Shown here: in pieces, positions 1 through 8,157 of the stretch
Layout of the letters: the number at the start of each line of letters is the position of its first letter
How positions within the stretch are numbered: the stretch's first letter is position 1
Source: CAVRRZ01 sp963723745
GTDB taxonomy: Bacteria; Actinomycetota; Actinomycetes; Mycobacteriales; Geodermatophilaceae
NCBI GenBank assembly: GCA_963723745.1
Contig: CAVRRZ010000005.1
Coordinates: 930,001-994,000, forward strand
Length of the DNA: 64,000 bases
Direction: 5' to 3'
The notes under the pieces: generated by a model
The model's database searches: none
What the model saw: the letters and a program-made list of their open reading frames with translations, nothing else
What the model was told of the DNA's origin: nothing
Program-made: the position numbers and the translations under genes

Positions 1-365
1 GCGTCGGCCTTGACGGTGTAGACCTCCCACGGCTCACCGCCGGGGCCGGTCACCCAGACCTTGTCCTGCAGCGCGTAGCAACACGTGGTGCCGTCCTCGG
101 CCCGGGTGGCGAGGCCGGCGTCGGCGAGCCGGTTCGTGGCGGCGGCCACCTCGCCGGTGGACGCGACCTCCACGCCGAGGTGGTCCATGCGCGTGGCCTC
201 GCCGGCCTCGCCCTCCAGCAGCACCAGCTTCAGCGCCGGCTCGGCGATGGCGAAGTTCGCGTATCCCGGACGGCGCTTGGCGGGCTCTGCGGCGAACAGG
301 CGCGAGTAGAAGTCCACCGCCGCGTCGAGGTCGGCGACGCGGAGGGCCAGCTGGATGCGGGACAT
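1..365 (-). CDS. arsI: ArsI/CadI-family organoarsenical lyase (partial, 3' end off window)
   Basis: Type I extradiol/glyoxalase-fold protein of the ArsI/CadI family. ArsI cleaves the C-As bond of trivalent methyl- and aromatic arsenicals; CadI relatives are metal-induced. Read from ATG at 365, it gives 121 residues before the window edge. The N-terminus (MSRIQLALRV) and the vicinal Cys pair at residues 95-96 inside DGTTCCYALQDKVWV fit ArsI, where the pair binds the arsenical. Gln5, His62 and Glu114 sit where the metal triad lies in characterised ArsI. It is divergent from arsR-acr3-arsC across a 128-bp region with a clear operator, so control by ArsR is likely (inference). Only the extreme C-terminus is missing. 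Confidence 0.9.
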   Translation of the reverse strand, partial: MSRIQLALRVADLDAAVDFYSRLFAAEPAKRRPGYANFAIAEPALKLVLLEGEAGEATRMDHLGVEVASTGEVAAATNRLADAGLATRAEDGTTCCYALQDKVWVTGPGGEPWEVYTVKAD

Positions 366-384
366 GTCGTGCGCTCCTTCAGTA

Positions 385-406
385 GACATCGATGGTTGTC
401 GATGTC
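385..406. promoter_or_regulatory. Probable ArsR operator (8-bp inverted repeat)
   Basis: GACATCGA (385-392) and TCGATGTC (399-406) form a perfect 8-bp inverted repeat with a 6-nt spacer in the arsI/arsR divergent region. The size and symmetry suit a dimeric ArsR/SmtB winged-helix repressor. It lies 20 bp from the arsI start. Confidence 0.65.
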
Positions 407-433
407 CAAGAACGGTGGACCATCCATCGATCA

Positions 434-461
434 TTGTCAATACGATCTATGTCGATATTAT
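434..461 (+). promoter_or_regulatory. Predicted arsR promoter
   Basis: TTGTCA (434-439), 16 nt, then TATTAT (456-461) make a near-consensus sigma70-type promoter in an AT-rich pocket. A start near 468 would give a leader of about 26 nt containing GAGGAG before the arsR ATG at 494. Confidence 0.5.
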
Positions 462-493
462 GGCCGACGATGTCCCGACGTGAGGAGACCGTC

Positions 494-838
494 ATGACCG
501 AGCCGGCCCTGGCCTGCTGCACCCCGTTGACCGGGACCGCGATGTCCGAGGAGCAGGCCGAGCAGGTGGCGCCCCTGCTGAAGGCGCTGGCCGACCCGGT
601 TCGGCTGCGCCTGGTCAGCCTCATCTCCTCGAGCGCCACCGGCGAGGCCTGCGTGTGCGACCTCAACGGCGCCTTCGACCTGACCCAGGCCACGATCAGC
701 CACCACCTGAAGGTGCTGCACACCGCGGGCCTGCTCGACCGCGAGAAGCGGGGGGTGTGGGTCTACTACGCCGTCCGCCGGGAGGCGCTGGCCGCGATCG
801 CCGGCCTGTTCGACACCGCCGTCCTCAGCCCGGCATGA
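494..838 (+). CDS. arsR: ArsR/SmtB-family arsenic-responsive repressor
   Basis: Winged-helix repressor of 114 aa that should release DNA on binding As(III)/Sb(III). The ATG at 494 is chosen because GAGGAG lies 7 nt upstream and because the longer reading from 392 crosses the promoter. The core is LADPVRLRLVSLI, then EACVCDLNGAFDLTQATISHHLKVLHTAGLL (recognition helix), then the wing with VWVYYAV. Metal-binding candidates are Cys9-Cys10 near the N-terminus and the Cys pair in EACVCDL, the position used by many actinobacterial ArsR proteins. The stop overlaps the acr3 start as ATGA, so the two are translationally coupled. Confidence 0.93.
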   Translation: MTEPALACCTPLTGTAMSEEQAEQVAPLLKALADPVRLRLVSLISSSATGEACVCDLNGAFDLTQATISHHLKVLHTAGLLDREKRGVWVYYAVRREALAAIAGLFDTAVLSPA

Positions 839-1932
839 GCGACGCCGTCCGCGAGTTCCCCCGGTCCGACGTCCCGGCGGAGGCGCTGGTCCTGCAGCGG
901 CTGCCGCCGCTGGACCGGTTCCTGCCGGTCTGGATCGTCGCCGCCATGGCGGCCGGCCTCGCCCTGGGCGCCTGGGTGCCCGGACTGGACGACGTCCTGT
1001 CGGCGGTCGAGATCGGCAACGTCAGCCTGCCGATCGCCGTCGGGCTGCTGCTGATGATGTACCCGGTGTTGGCCAAGGTGCGCTACACCGAGCTCGGCCG
1101 GGTCACCGCCGACCGGCGCCTGCTCGGCGCGAGCCTGGCGCTCAACTGGCTGGTCGGCCCCGCCTTGATGTTCGCGCTGGCCTGGGCGCTGCTGCCCGAC
1201 CTGCCCGAGTACCGCACCGGGCTGATCATCGTCGGGCTGGCCCGGTGCATCGCGATGGTGCTGATCTGGAACGACCTGTCCTGCGGCGACCGTGAGGCCG
1301 CCGCCGTGCTCGTCGCGCTCAACTCCGTCTTCCAGATCGCCGCGTTCGCGGCGCTGGGCTGGTTCTACCTGCAGGTGCTGCCCGGCTGGCTGGGCCTGCC
1401 GACGACGTCGGCGGAGTTCAGCGTCGGGGCGATCGCCCTGTCGGTGCTGGTATTCCTCGGCATCCCCCTGCTGGCCGGCTACCTGACCCGGACGTTCGGC
1501 GAACGCGCCCGCGGCCGCAAGTGGTACGAGGGTCGGTTCCTGCCGCGCATCGGCCCGCTGGCCCTCTACGGGCTGCTCTTCACGATCGTGCTGCTGTTCG
1601 CGCTGCAGGGCGAGGCGATCACCTCGCAGCCCTGGGACGTCGCCCGCATCGCGCTGCCCCTGCTGGCCTACTTCGTGCTGATGTTCGGCGGCTCGTTCGC
1701 ACTCGGCATGGCGCTGCGGCTCGGCTACCCGAAGACCTCCACGCTCGCGTTCACCGCGGCCGGCAACAACTTCGAGCTGGCCATCGCGGTCGCGATCGGC
1801 ACGTTCGGGGTGACCAGCGGGCAGGCCCTCGCCGGCGTCGTCGGCCCGCTGATCGAGGTGCCCGCACTGGTCGCCCTCGTCCACGTCGCGCTCTGGGCGC
1901 GCCGCCGGTTCTACCCCGAGGAGGCCCGGTGA
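835..1932 (+). CDS. acr3: ACR3-family arsenite efflux permease
   Basis: Inner-membrane As(III) efflux carrier of the BART superfamily, 365 aa with about ten hydrophobic segments. Family signatures are present: LARCIAMVLIWNDLSCGD holds the conserved thiol required for arsenite transport in characterised Acr3, and AGNNFELAIAVAI carries the conserved Glu of the late transmembrane segment. It starts at the ATG overlapping the arsR stop and ends in a GTGA overlap with arsC, forming a compact arsR-acr3-arsC operon. It exports the arsenite produced by ArsC and possibly that released by ArsI. Confidence 0.95.
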   Translation: MSDAVREFPRSDVPAEALVLQRLPPLDRFLPVWIVAAMAAGLALGAWVPGLDDVLSAVEIGNVSLPIAVGLLLMMYPVLAKVRYTELGRVTADRRLLGASLALNWLVGPALMFALAWALLPDLPEYRTGLIIVGLARCIAMVLIWNDLSCGDREAAAVLVALNSVFQIAAFAALGWFYLQVLPGWLGLPTTSAEFSVGAIALSVLVFLGIPLLAGYLTRTFGERARGRKWYEGRFLPRIGPLALYGLLFTIVLLFALQGEAITSQPWDVARIALPLLAYFVLMFGGSFALGMALRLGYPKTSTLAFTAAGNNFELAIAVAIGTFGVTSGQALAGVVGPLIEVPALVALVHVALWARRRFYPEEAR

Positions 1933-2327
1933 CCCGGCCCAGCGTGCTGTTCGTGTGCGTGCACAACGCCGGCCGCTCGCAGATGGCGGCGGGCTGGCTG
2001 CGGTCGCTCGCCGGCGACGCGGTCGAGGTGCGCTCGGCCGGGTCGCTGCCCGCCGACGAGGTCAACCCGGCCGCGGTCGAGGCGATGGCAGAGGTGGGCG
2101 TCGACATCACCGGCCAGCGGCCCACGGTGCTCACGACCGACGCCGTGGAGACCTCGGACGTGGTCATCACCATGGGCTGCGGCGACGCCTGCCCCGTCTT
2201 CCCCGGCAAGCGCTACCTCGACTGGCCGCTCGAGGACCCGGCGGGCAAGGGCGTCGAGAGCGTGCGCCCGATCCGCGACGAGATCGAGCGGAAGGTGCGG
2301 GCGCTGCTCGACGAGCTGGGCGGCTGA
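1929..2327 (+). CDS. arsC: Arsenate reductase, low-molecular-weight phosphatase fold
   Basis: Reduces arsenate to arsenite for export by ACR3. The protein has 132 aa and starts at a GTG overlapping the acr3 stop. The P-loop CVHNAGRSQ (CX5R) lies at the N-terminus. The segment GCGDACPVFPGKRYLDWPLEDP holds the resolving-cysteine region and the Asp-Pro of the LMW-PTP family. The single P-loop domain points to a thioredoxin- or mycothiol-coupled enzyme; the sequence alone does not decide the reductant. A GC hairpin directly after the stop ends the operon. Confidence 0.93.
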   Translation: MTRPSVLFVCVHNAGRSQMAAGWLRSLAGDAVEVRSAGSLPADEVNPAAVEAMAEVGVDITGQRPTVLTTDAVETSDVVITMGCGDACPVFPGKRYLDWPLEDPAGKGVESVRPIRDEIERKVRALLDELGG

Positions 2328-2347
2328 GGCCCGTCCAGCGACGGGCC
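2328..2347 (+). terminator. Hairpin terminator after arsC
   Basis: GGCCCGTC and GACGGGCC form a perfect 8-bp stem with a CAGC loop starting on the base after the arsC stop. No U-run follows, as is usual in high-GC actinobacteria. Confidence 0.65.
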
Positions 2348-2386
2348 GGCGGGCTGCGTCGTCCGGACCGGGCCGGGGCGGCCGGC

Positions 2387-2596
2387 TCAGGCAACCGGCC
2401 GCTCGAAGGTGACCAGCAGCCCCTCCACGCCGCCGGGGCCGATCCGGCCCTTCACGTCCGTGGAGGTGATGGCCTTGAGCTGCCAGCCCTCGCGCGCGTG
2501 GTCGTTGAGCACCTTCTGCAGCTTGTCGGCCGACATCTTGCCGCCGATCATGCCCTCGCGGAGTTGCTCGACCTTGTACTCGTACCGAGCTGCCAT
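2387..2596 (-). CDS. DUF4177 domain protein
   Basis: Small soluble protein of 69 aa starting MAARYEYKVEQLREGM. The pattern Y-E-Y-K-V near the N-terminus, then LNDHAREGWQLKAIT and a final strand LLVTFERP, is the DUF4177 fold seen in short bacterial proteins of unknown function. The ATG at 2596 is preferred because a purine-rich AGGAGAGG element lies about 12 nt upstream and the longer reading has no family similarity. It is divergent from the PspC gene and convergent with arsC. Confidence 0.75.
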   Translation of the reverse strand: MAARYEYKVEQLREGMIGGKMSADKLQKVLNDHAREGWQLKAITSTDVKGRIGPGGVEGLLVTFERPVA

Positions 2597-2663
2597 GAGC
2601 CGCGCCGTCCTCTCCTGCGATTCGCCGGTTGGCTCCGGCCCCGCCCAGGGTAGGGACGGGCGC

Positions 2664-2846
2664 ATGACGGCGACACTGGTACGACCACGGCGCGGCAAGG
2701 TCATCGCGGGCGTCTGCGCGGCGCTGGCCGACCGGTTCGGAATCTCCCGCGGGCTCGTCCGCGTCGTGTTCGTGATCTTCGGCCTCGTCGGCGCCGGCGA
2801 GATCGCCTACCTGTTCGGCTGGCTGGTGATCCCGAAGGAGCAGTGA
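2664..2846 (+). CDS. PspC-domain small membrane protein
   Basis: PspC-domain protein of 60 aa. The signature RGKVIAGVCAALADRFGISRGLVRVVFVI is followed by one hydrophobic segment (FVIFGLVGAGEIAYLFGWLVIP), which matches the isolated PspC domain. In enterobacteria PspC belongs to the phage-shock envelope response; actinobacterial single-domain versions are poorly characterised. TAGGGA lies 7 nt before the ATG and no Shine-Dalgarno is visible, so it may be leaderless. A pspA homolog is far away in this window (42.5 kb). Confidence 0.85.
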   Translation: MTATLVRPRRGKVIAGVCAALADRFGISRGLVRVVFVIFGLVGAGEIAYLFGWLVIPKEQ

Positions 2847-2850
2847 CCGG

Positions 2851-3879
2851 TCAGGCCGTTCGGGGGCCGCGCCAGAGGTCGACGCCGGCGTCGACGGCGT
2901 GCCGGTCGATCTCGGCGAGCTCGTCGTCGGAGAACCCCAGGTTCTCCAGCGCCCCGACGTTCTGCTCGAGCTGGCGCACACTGCTCGCACCGATCAGCAC
3001 GCTGGTCACCCGCTCGTCGCGCAGCGCCCAGGCCAGCGCCATCTGCGCCAGGCTCTGCCCCCGCCGCTGCGCCACGTCGTTCAGGGCCCGGATGTGCTCG
3101 AGCGCCTCGTCGGTGAGCAGGTCGGTCGACAGCGACTTGTCCTGGCTGGCCCGCGACCCCTCGGGCACCCCGCCCAGGTACTTGTCCGTGAGCATGCCCT
3201 GGGCCAGCGGCGAGAACGCGATGCAGCCGGCCCCCACGTCGGCCAGGGTGTCGAGCAGGTTCTCGCGCTCGATCCAGCGGTTGAGCATCGAGTACGAAGG
3301 CTGGTGGATCAGCAGCGGCGTGCCCAGGTCGGCGAGGATCGCGGCTGCCTCTGCCGTGGCGGCCGGCGAGTACGACGAGATGCCGACGTAGAGCGCCCGC
3401 CCGGACCGGACGGCGGTGTCCAGCGCGCGCATCGTCTCCTCGAGCGGCGTGGTCGGGTCGGGTCGGTGCGAGTAGAAGACGTCGACGTAATCGAGGCCCA
3501 TGCGGCGCAGCGACTGGTCCAGGCTCGCCAGCACGTACTTGCGGCCGCCTCCCCCCTGCCCGTACGGCCCCGGCCACATGTCGTAGCCGGCCTTGGTCGA
3601 GATGACGAGTTCGTCACGGTACGGGGCGAAGTCGTCGGCGAGGTGCCGGCCGAAGTTGGTCTCGGCCGAGCCGTAGGGCGGGCCGTAGTTGTTGGCCAGG
3701 TCGAAGTGCGTGATGCCGAGGTCGAAGGCGCGGCGCAGGATGTCGCGCTGCCGGTCGAACGGGACGTCGTCGCCGAAGTTGTGCCACAGGCCCAGGCTGA
3801 CGGCGGGCAGGTCCAGTCCGCTGCGTCCGCAGCGGCGGTAGGTCATCGAGTCGTAGCGGTCGTCGGCGGCGCGGTACAT
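2851..3879 (-). CDS. Aldo/keto reductase, L-glyceraldehyde-3-phosphate reductase (YghZ) type
   Basis: NADPH-dependent TIM-barrel oxidoreductase of 342 aa. The N-terminal YRRCGRSGLDLPAVSLGLWH and ITHFDLANNYGPPYGSAE closely resemble E. coli YghZ (Gpr), which reduces L-glyceraldehyde 3-phosphate and aldehydes such as methylglyoxal. The tetrad is visible: Asp and Tyr in DLANNY, Lys in ISTKAGYD, His in FYSHRPD. The C-terminal SVLIGASSVRQLEQNV is the NADP-binding segment. AACGAT lies 6 nt before the ATG, so a leaderless start is possible. It is convergent with pspC and divergent from the cyclase fusion. YghZ-like activity is a family inference. Confidence 0.9.
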   Translation of the reverse strand: MYRAADDRYDSMTYRRCGRSGLDLPAVSLGLWHNFGDDVPFDRQRDILRRAFDLGITHFDLANNYGPPYGSAETNFGRHLADDFAPYRDELVISTKAGYDMWPGPYGQGGGGRKYVLASLDQSLRRMGLDYVDVFYSHRPDPTTPLEETMRALDTAVRSGRALYVGISSYSPAATAEAAAILADLGTPLLIHQPSYSMLNRWIERENLLDTLADVGAGCIAFSPLAQGMLTDKYLGGVPEGSRASQDKSLSTDLLTDEALEHIRALNDVAQRRGQSLAQMALAWALRDERVTSVLIGASSVRQLEQNVGALENLGFSDDELAEIDRHAVDAGVDLWRGPRTA

Positions 3880-3970
3880 GCCTGCATCGTTCCCGCTGCG
3901 GGGCGAGCGTGCCCGCCGGACGGCGGGAGCGGACGACCTCCGCGGGCGCGCGCGGCACTAGGGTCCGCCC

Positions 3971-5323
3971 ATGCGGTACGGCCCGCCGGTGCGGTTCGCC
4001 CGCAACGGCAACGGCGCTGCGGTCGCGTACCAGGTCGTGGGCGACGGGGACCTCGACCTGGTCTTCGTGCTGGGCTGGCCGTCGCACCTGGCTCTCCTGT
4101 GGAACTACCCACCCCTCGCCGAGTTCCTCGACCGGCTCGCGTCGTTCGCGCGGCTGATCCTCTTCGACCGCGTCGGCAACGGGATGAGCGACCGCGGCCC
4201 GACCGGGCAGGCCTTCGAGTCCTGGATGGACGACCTCACCGCGGTGCTGGACGCCGTCGGCTCGAGGCGCGCGGCAGTCTTCGGCTGCCACCTCGGCGGC
4301 CGGCTGGCCCTGCTGTTCGCGGCGACGCACCCGGAGCGGACGACGTCGGTGGTGACCTTCGGCGCGCACCCGGCGACCCTCCGGGACGACGACTACCCGT
4401 GGGGATCGACGACGGACGAGCGCGCCTGGCTGCTCGACGCGATCAGGAACGTGACGAGCCGGCCGTACATGGAGGACCTCATCCACGAGCTCGCACCGAG
4501 CGTGGCCGGGGACGCACCGTTGCAGAAGTGGTGGCGGACGTTCTACCTGTCCTCCGCGAGCCCGGCCGAGAGCATCGACGAGATCACGGCGATGGGACCG
4601 GTCGACATCCGGGGACTGCTCCCCGCGATCCGCGTGCCGGTCCTCGTGCTGCACCGGGCCGGCGACCGGATGGCCGCGGTCGAGGCCAGCCGGTACCTGG
4701 CCGAGCGGTTGCCGCACGCCGAGCTCCGCGTTCTGCCCGGCGATCAACACCTCGCCTTCGTCGGCGACCAGGACGCCGTCCTCGGTGCGGCCCAGGAGTT
4801 CCTCACCGGCCTGCGACCGGTCCCCGACCGCGACCGGGTGGTGCTCACCGTCATGTTCACCGACATCGTCGACTCCACCGGCACGGCCGCGCGGCTCGGC
4901 GACAAGCGCTGGGAGCGGCTGCTCGCCGAGCACGACGCGGCGGTCAGGTCGCAGCTGCAGCGGTTCCGCGGCCAGGAAGTGGAGACGACCGGTGACGGCT
5001 TCCTGGCCACCTTCGACGGCCCCGCGCGGGCCATCCGTGCCGCGGCCGCCCTGCACGTGGAGCTCGCCGAGTACGGGCTGCGGATCCGGGTCGGGCTGCA
5101 CACCGGCGAGTGCGAACTGGTGGACGGGCACGTCCGCGGCATCGCCGTGCACATCGCCGCGCGGGTCATGGCGCACGCCGGTGCCGGCGAGGTGCTCTGC
5201 TCGCGGACGGTCAAGGACCTCGTCGCCGGCGCAGGGTTCGCCTTCGCCGACCGCGGCGTGCACCGGCTGAAGGGCGTCCCCGAGGACTGGCAGCTCTACG
5301 CCGCCGACGTCGTCCCGCGGTGA
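3971..5323 (+). CDS. Alpha/beta-hydrolase fused to class III adenylate/guanylate cyclase
   Basis: Two-domain protein of 450 aa. Residues 1-280 are an alpha/beta-hydrolase fold and 285-450 a class III cyclase catalytic domain. In the hydrolase the nucleophile elbow reads G105-C-H-L-G109, so the usual Ser is His107, while the acid (Asp232 in GDRM) and base (His260 in GDQH) positions remain. The cyclase keeps both metal aspartates, Asp298 (FTDIVDST) and Asp342 (GDGFLATF), and Arg398 of the AAR motif; His394 stands where Asn is classical. Mycobacterial hydrolase-cyclases have a similar layout. The hydrolase part is probably a ligand sensor rather than an enzyme (inference). TAGGGT lies 6 nt before the ATG, suggesting a leaderless mRNA. 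Confidence 0.88.
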   Translation: MRYGPPVRFARNGNGAAVAYQVVGDGDLDLVFVLGWPSHLALLWNYPPLAEFLDRLASFARLILFDRVGNGMSDRGPTGQAFESWMDDLTAVLDAVGSRRAAVFGCHLGGRLALLFAATHPERTTSVVTFGAHPATLRDDDYPWGSTTDERAWLLDAIRNVTSRPYMEDLIHELAPSVAGDAPLQKWWRTFYLSSASPAESIDEITAMGPVDIRGLLPAIRVPVLVLHRAGDRMAAVEASRYLAERLPHAELRVLPGDQHLAFVGDQDAVLGAAQEFLTGLRPVPDRDRVVLTVMFTDIVDSTGTAARLGDKRWERLLAEHDAAVRSQLQRFRGQEVETTGDGFLATFDGPARAIRAAAALHVELAEYGLRIRVGLHTGECELVDGHVRGIAVHIAARVMAHAGAGEVLCSRTVKDLVAGAGFAFADRGVHRLKGVPEDWQLYAADVVPR

Positions 5324-5408
5324 GACCGGCCGGACTGCGTTGCCGCTGCTCGGCGGCGGCGCTGGCTACGCTGGGGAGGACGACGTCCGCCGACACCCGG
5401 GAGCGCCC

Positions 5409-5564
5409 GTGCTGCAACTCATCGGACTGCTGCTGGTCGTCTGGATCGCTCTGATGATCATCGGCGCCGTGCTCGAGGGCCTGTTCTGGCTGATCGTGAT
5501 CGGCGGGCTGCTGTTCCTGGGTACCGCCGCCTACGGCTGGCTGAAGAGCAACAGCAAGGTCTGA
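5409..5564 (+). CDS. Small two-helix membrane protein, unknown
   Basis: Predicted 51-aa protein with a GTG start at 5409 and GGGAG 6 nt upstream. It is almost wholly hydrophobic: one segment around residues 2-20, a second around 23-43, then a short basic tail (GWLKSNSKV). I do not recognise a family. Similar short membrane proteins are common in actinobacteria. It faces the minus-strand 56-aa gene, with 7 bp between the two stops. Confidence 0.55.
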   Translation: MLQLIGLLLVVWIALMIIGAVLEGLFWLIVIGGLLFLGTAAYGWLKSNSKV

Positions 5565-5571
5565 CGGCGAC

Positions 5572-5742
5572 TCAGCCGCCGTCCACGTCCCCGCCGCCGC
5601 CGTCCAGCCACGGCTGCGGGGTTGGCTGCCAGTCGGGAGGAACCTGCTCCGGCTCGGCCTGGACCTCGATCTGCTCATCGGCCGACACGTGCGCGCCGGC
5701 GTAGAGCTCGTCGGCTGGTACACGGAAGCGGTTCTCGGTCAT
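5572..5742 (-). CDS. Small acidic hypothetical protein
   Basis: Predicted 56-aa soluble protein starting MTENRFRVPADELYAGAHVSAD. It is acidic in the middle, Pro-rich at residues 33-45, and ends in a Gly/Asp tail (DGGGGDVDGG). No domain is recognised. Codon third positions are GC-rich as in real genes of the window, and the reading is intact between the 51-aa gene and the carboxypeptidase promoter region. Confidence 0.45.
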   Translation of the reverse strand: MTENRFRVPADELYAGAHVSADEQIEVQAEPEQVPPDWQPTPQPWLDGGGGDVDGG

Positions 5743-5937
5743 GCGCGCAGCGTGGCACGTCCGCGCGCCCAGGTCACTCCCGGCCCAGCCCGTCGAGGCA
5801 CGGATCGTCCAGGCGCACGCCTCGCCCGCTGACCCGGCCGGCGCGCTGGTCCGGAGCGTGACCTTCGCGGCGTGCGCTCGTTGGGGACTGCATCCACGGT
5901 CCTCACCGGCGAGGGCCCGCGCAGACCGGAGAGTCGC

Positions 5938-8031
5938 ATGATCCTTCGTTCGGTTCGCAGCCGCGCCGCGCTGACGTCGCTGGCGACCGCCTCCCTGCTC
6001 GCCGTCACGTCGGCGTGGGTGACCGGGCCGGCCGCCGCGTCCTCCGACGAGTTCGCTCCGCAGCTGGTCACCGTCGACACCCCCACCCGCGAGGACAAGC
6101 GGCTGCTGCAGAGCCTCGGCCTGGACCTGACCGAGCACGCCGGCCACGACTACGTCGAGGTGGTGCTGCACAGCCCAGCCGACGGGGCCGCGCTGGCCGG
6201 CGCCGGCCTGGGATACGACGTCCGCATCCCCGACCTGCTGCTGCGTGAGGCGCAGAACAACGAGGTCAACGCCGCGTACGCCGCCGCGACCGAGCGCTCG
6301 CCCCTGCCGTCGGGCCGCGACGCCTACCGAACGCTCGACGACTACAACGCGGACATGGCCGCCCTCGAGCAGGCCGACCCCGACCTGGTCGAGATGTTCG
6401 CGCTGCCGCACCGCTCGCTCGACGGCCGGGAGATCTACGGCGTCGAGATCGGCAAGGACGTGCGCGGACCCGACCGGGGGGTGCCGACGTTCGTGATGCT
6501 GGGTCTCCACCACGCCCGCGAGTGGCCCTCCGGTGAACACGCGATCGAGTTCGCGGTGGACCTGGTGACCAACTACGGCAGCGACGCCCGCATCACCGAC
6601 CTGGTGAACCGGGCGCGCGTGGTGGTGGTGCCCGTGGTCAACGTGGACGGCTTCGAGCTGTCCCGGACCGACGGCGGCCTCGTCGACCTGCGCGAGGCCG
6701 ACGGCGGCGGCACCGGGACGATCCTGGGCACGCCCGGCAACGCGTACAAGCGCAAGAACTGCCGTCTCGTCGACGGGCAGGACACGCCCGACGGCACCTG
6801 CCGGGCCGGCAGCCTGACCAGTCCGGGCGGCTTCGGCACCGGGGTCGACCTCAACCGCAACTACGGCGGCTACTGGGGCGGGCCCGGGGCGTCGGACCTG
6901 TTCGCGGACCCGACCTACCGCGGCGCGTCGGCGTTCTCCGAGCCGGAGACGCAGAACATCCGTGAGCTGGTGAGCGGCCGCCAGGTGACGACCCTGATCA
7001 CCAACCACACGTTCTCGAACCTCGTGCTGCGCCCCAACGGCGCGGCGCCCGACCTGGTGCCGCCGAGCGAGGGCATCCCGCTGGGCGATCCGTACGACGA
7101 GGCGGCGCTCCAGGCCCTCGGTGACGCGATGGCCGCGCAGAACGGCTACACCAGCCAGCACGCCTGGGAGCTCTACGACACCACCGGCTCGACCGAGGAC
7201 TGGTCGTACAACGCGACCGGGGGCTTCGGGTACACCTTCGAGATCGGCCCGGACGAGTTCCATCCGCCCTTCCCCGAGGTGGTCGACGAGTACCTCGGCG
7301 CCGGTGAGCACGCAGGCAAGGGCAACCGCGAGGCCTATCTGCTCGCGCTGGAGAACGCGGTCGACCCGACCACGCACTCGGTGCTGACCGGCAAGGCACC
7401 GGCAGGGGCGACCCTGCGGCTGCGCAAGACCGTGGCGACGCCGACCTGGGAGGGCTCGATCCGGGACGTGCTGGACTCGACGATGACGGTCGGGGCGAAC
7501 GGCCGCTACACCTGGCACGTCAACCCCTCGACCCGGCCCGTGGTGATGGACCGGCAGGTGGAGACGGTGTCCGGGGAGCCGGTGGCCACCGAGTCGTGGA
7601 CGGGGACGACCGCTCCGACGCAGTCGACCGACCAGGAGTTCGTGGTCGACCGCGACGCGGACCTGCTGGAGATCATTCTCGACTGGCCGACGCCGGACGA
7701 CATGGACCTGGAGGTCTACCGCAAGACCGCCGACGGTTCGCTGGAGCAGGTGGGCAGCTCGGGCAACTTCGTGGGCGAGAAGGAGCGGGTGCTGCTGCAG
7801 GACCCGGCGCAGGGCACGTACGTCCTGCGGGCGATCAACTTCGCCTCCGTCACGCCGACCTGGACGCTGACCGCCTCGCTGTTCGAGGCAGAGAGCTCCA
7901 CGGTGCCCGGCCTGGTGGAGAACTGGACGCTGACCTGCGAGGTCGGCGGTCAGGTCCGGCAGACGGTGCCGGTCGTGGTCGACCGCGGTCAGCAGCTGCG
8001 GGTGGACCTGCGGGCCTGCGGCCGCCGCTGA
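5938..8031 (+). CDS. Secreted M14-family zinc carboxypeptidase
   Basis: Exported metallocarboxypeptidase of 697 aa. The start is the ATG at 5938, with GGAGAG 5 nt upstream, followed by a signal peptide (basic RSVRSR, hydrophobic core to about residue 30, cleavage near GPAAASS). The M14 zinc site is HAREW (His192, Glu195) plus His357 in TNHTF. Asn-Arg of DLNRNY binds the substrate carboxylate, and Glu435 (GYTFEIGP) is the catalytic base. After about residue 480 there is a beta-rich tail resembling a carboxypeptidase-regulatory or pre-peptidase C-terminal domain (DWPTPDDMDLEVYRKT). It likely trims extracellular peptides. A GC hairpin follows the gene. Confidence 0.93.
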   Translation: MILRSVRSRAALTSLATASLLAVTSAWVTGPAAASSDEFAPQLVTVDTPTREDKRLLQSLGLDLTEHAGHDYVEVVLHSPADGAALAGAGLGYDVRIPDLLLREAQNNEVNAAYAAATERSPLPSGRDAYRTLDDYNADMAALEQADPDLVEMFALPHRSLDGREIYGVEIGKDVRGPDRGVPTFVMLGLHHAREWPSGEHAIEFAVDLVTNYGSDARITDLVNRARVVVVPVVNVDGFELSRTDGGLVDLREADGGGTGTILGTPGNAYKRKNCRLVDGQDTPDGTCRAGSLTSPGGFGTGVDLNRNYGGYWGGPGASDLFADPTYRGASAFSEPETQNIRELVSGRQVTTLITNHTFSNLVLRPNGAAPDLVPPSEGIPLGDPYDEAALQALGDAMAAQNGYTSQHAWELYDTTGSTEDWSYNATGGFGYTFEIGPDEFHPPFPEVVDEYLGAGEHAGKGNREAYLLALENAVDPTTHSVLTGKAPAGATLRLRKTVATPTWEGSIRDVLDSTMTVGANGRYTWHVNPSTRPVVMDRQVETVSGEPVATESWTGTTAPTQSTDQEFVVDRDADLLEIILDWPTPDDMDLEVYRKTADGSLEQVGSSGNFVGEKERVLLQDPAQGTYVLRAINFASVTPTWTLTASLFEAESSTVPGLVENWTLTCEVGGQVRQTVPVVVDRGQQLRVDLRACGRR

Positions 8032-8052
8032 GCCCGGCGCCGCCCCACCGTC

Positions 8053-8099
8053 GTCCCTCGGGGGGACATTCAGCCGGCAGGATTGCCCGCCCGAGGGAC
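8053..8099 (+). terminator. Hairpin terminator after the M14 peptidase
   Basis: GTCCCTCGGG (8053-8062) pairs perfectly with CCCGAGGGAC (8090-8099) across a 27-nt loop, 21 bp past the stop. Confidence 0.5.
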
Positions 8100-8157
8100 A
8101 CCGCGGATCGCCCCCGCTGCGGGGGACCACTCAGGAGCCCTCAGCGCACGCTCCGCC

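Noticed and set aside
392..493. Longer arsR start
   Set aside because: It would run through the predicted promoter; the ATG at 494 has a good ribosome-binding site and fits the family length.
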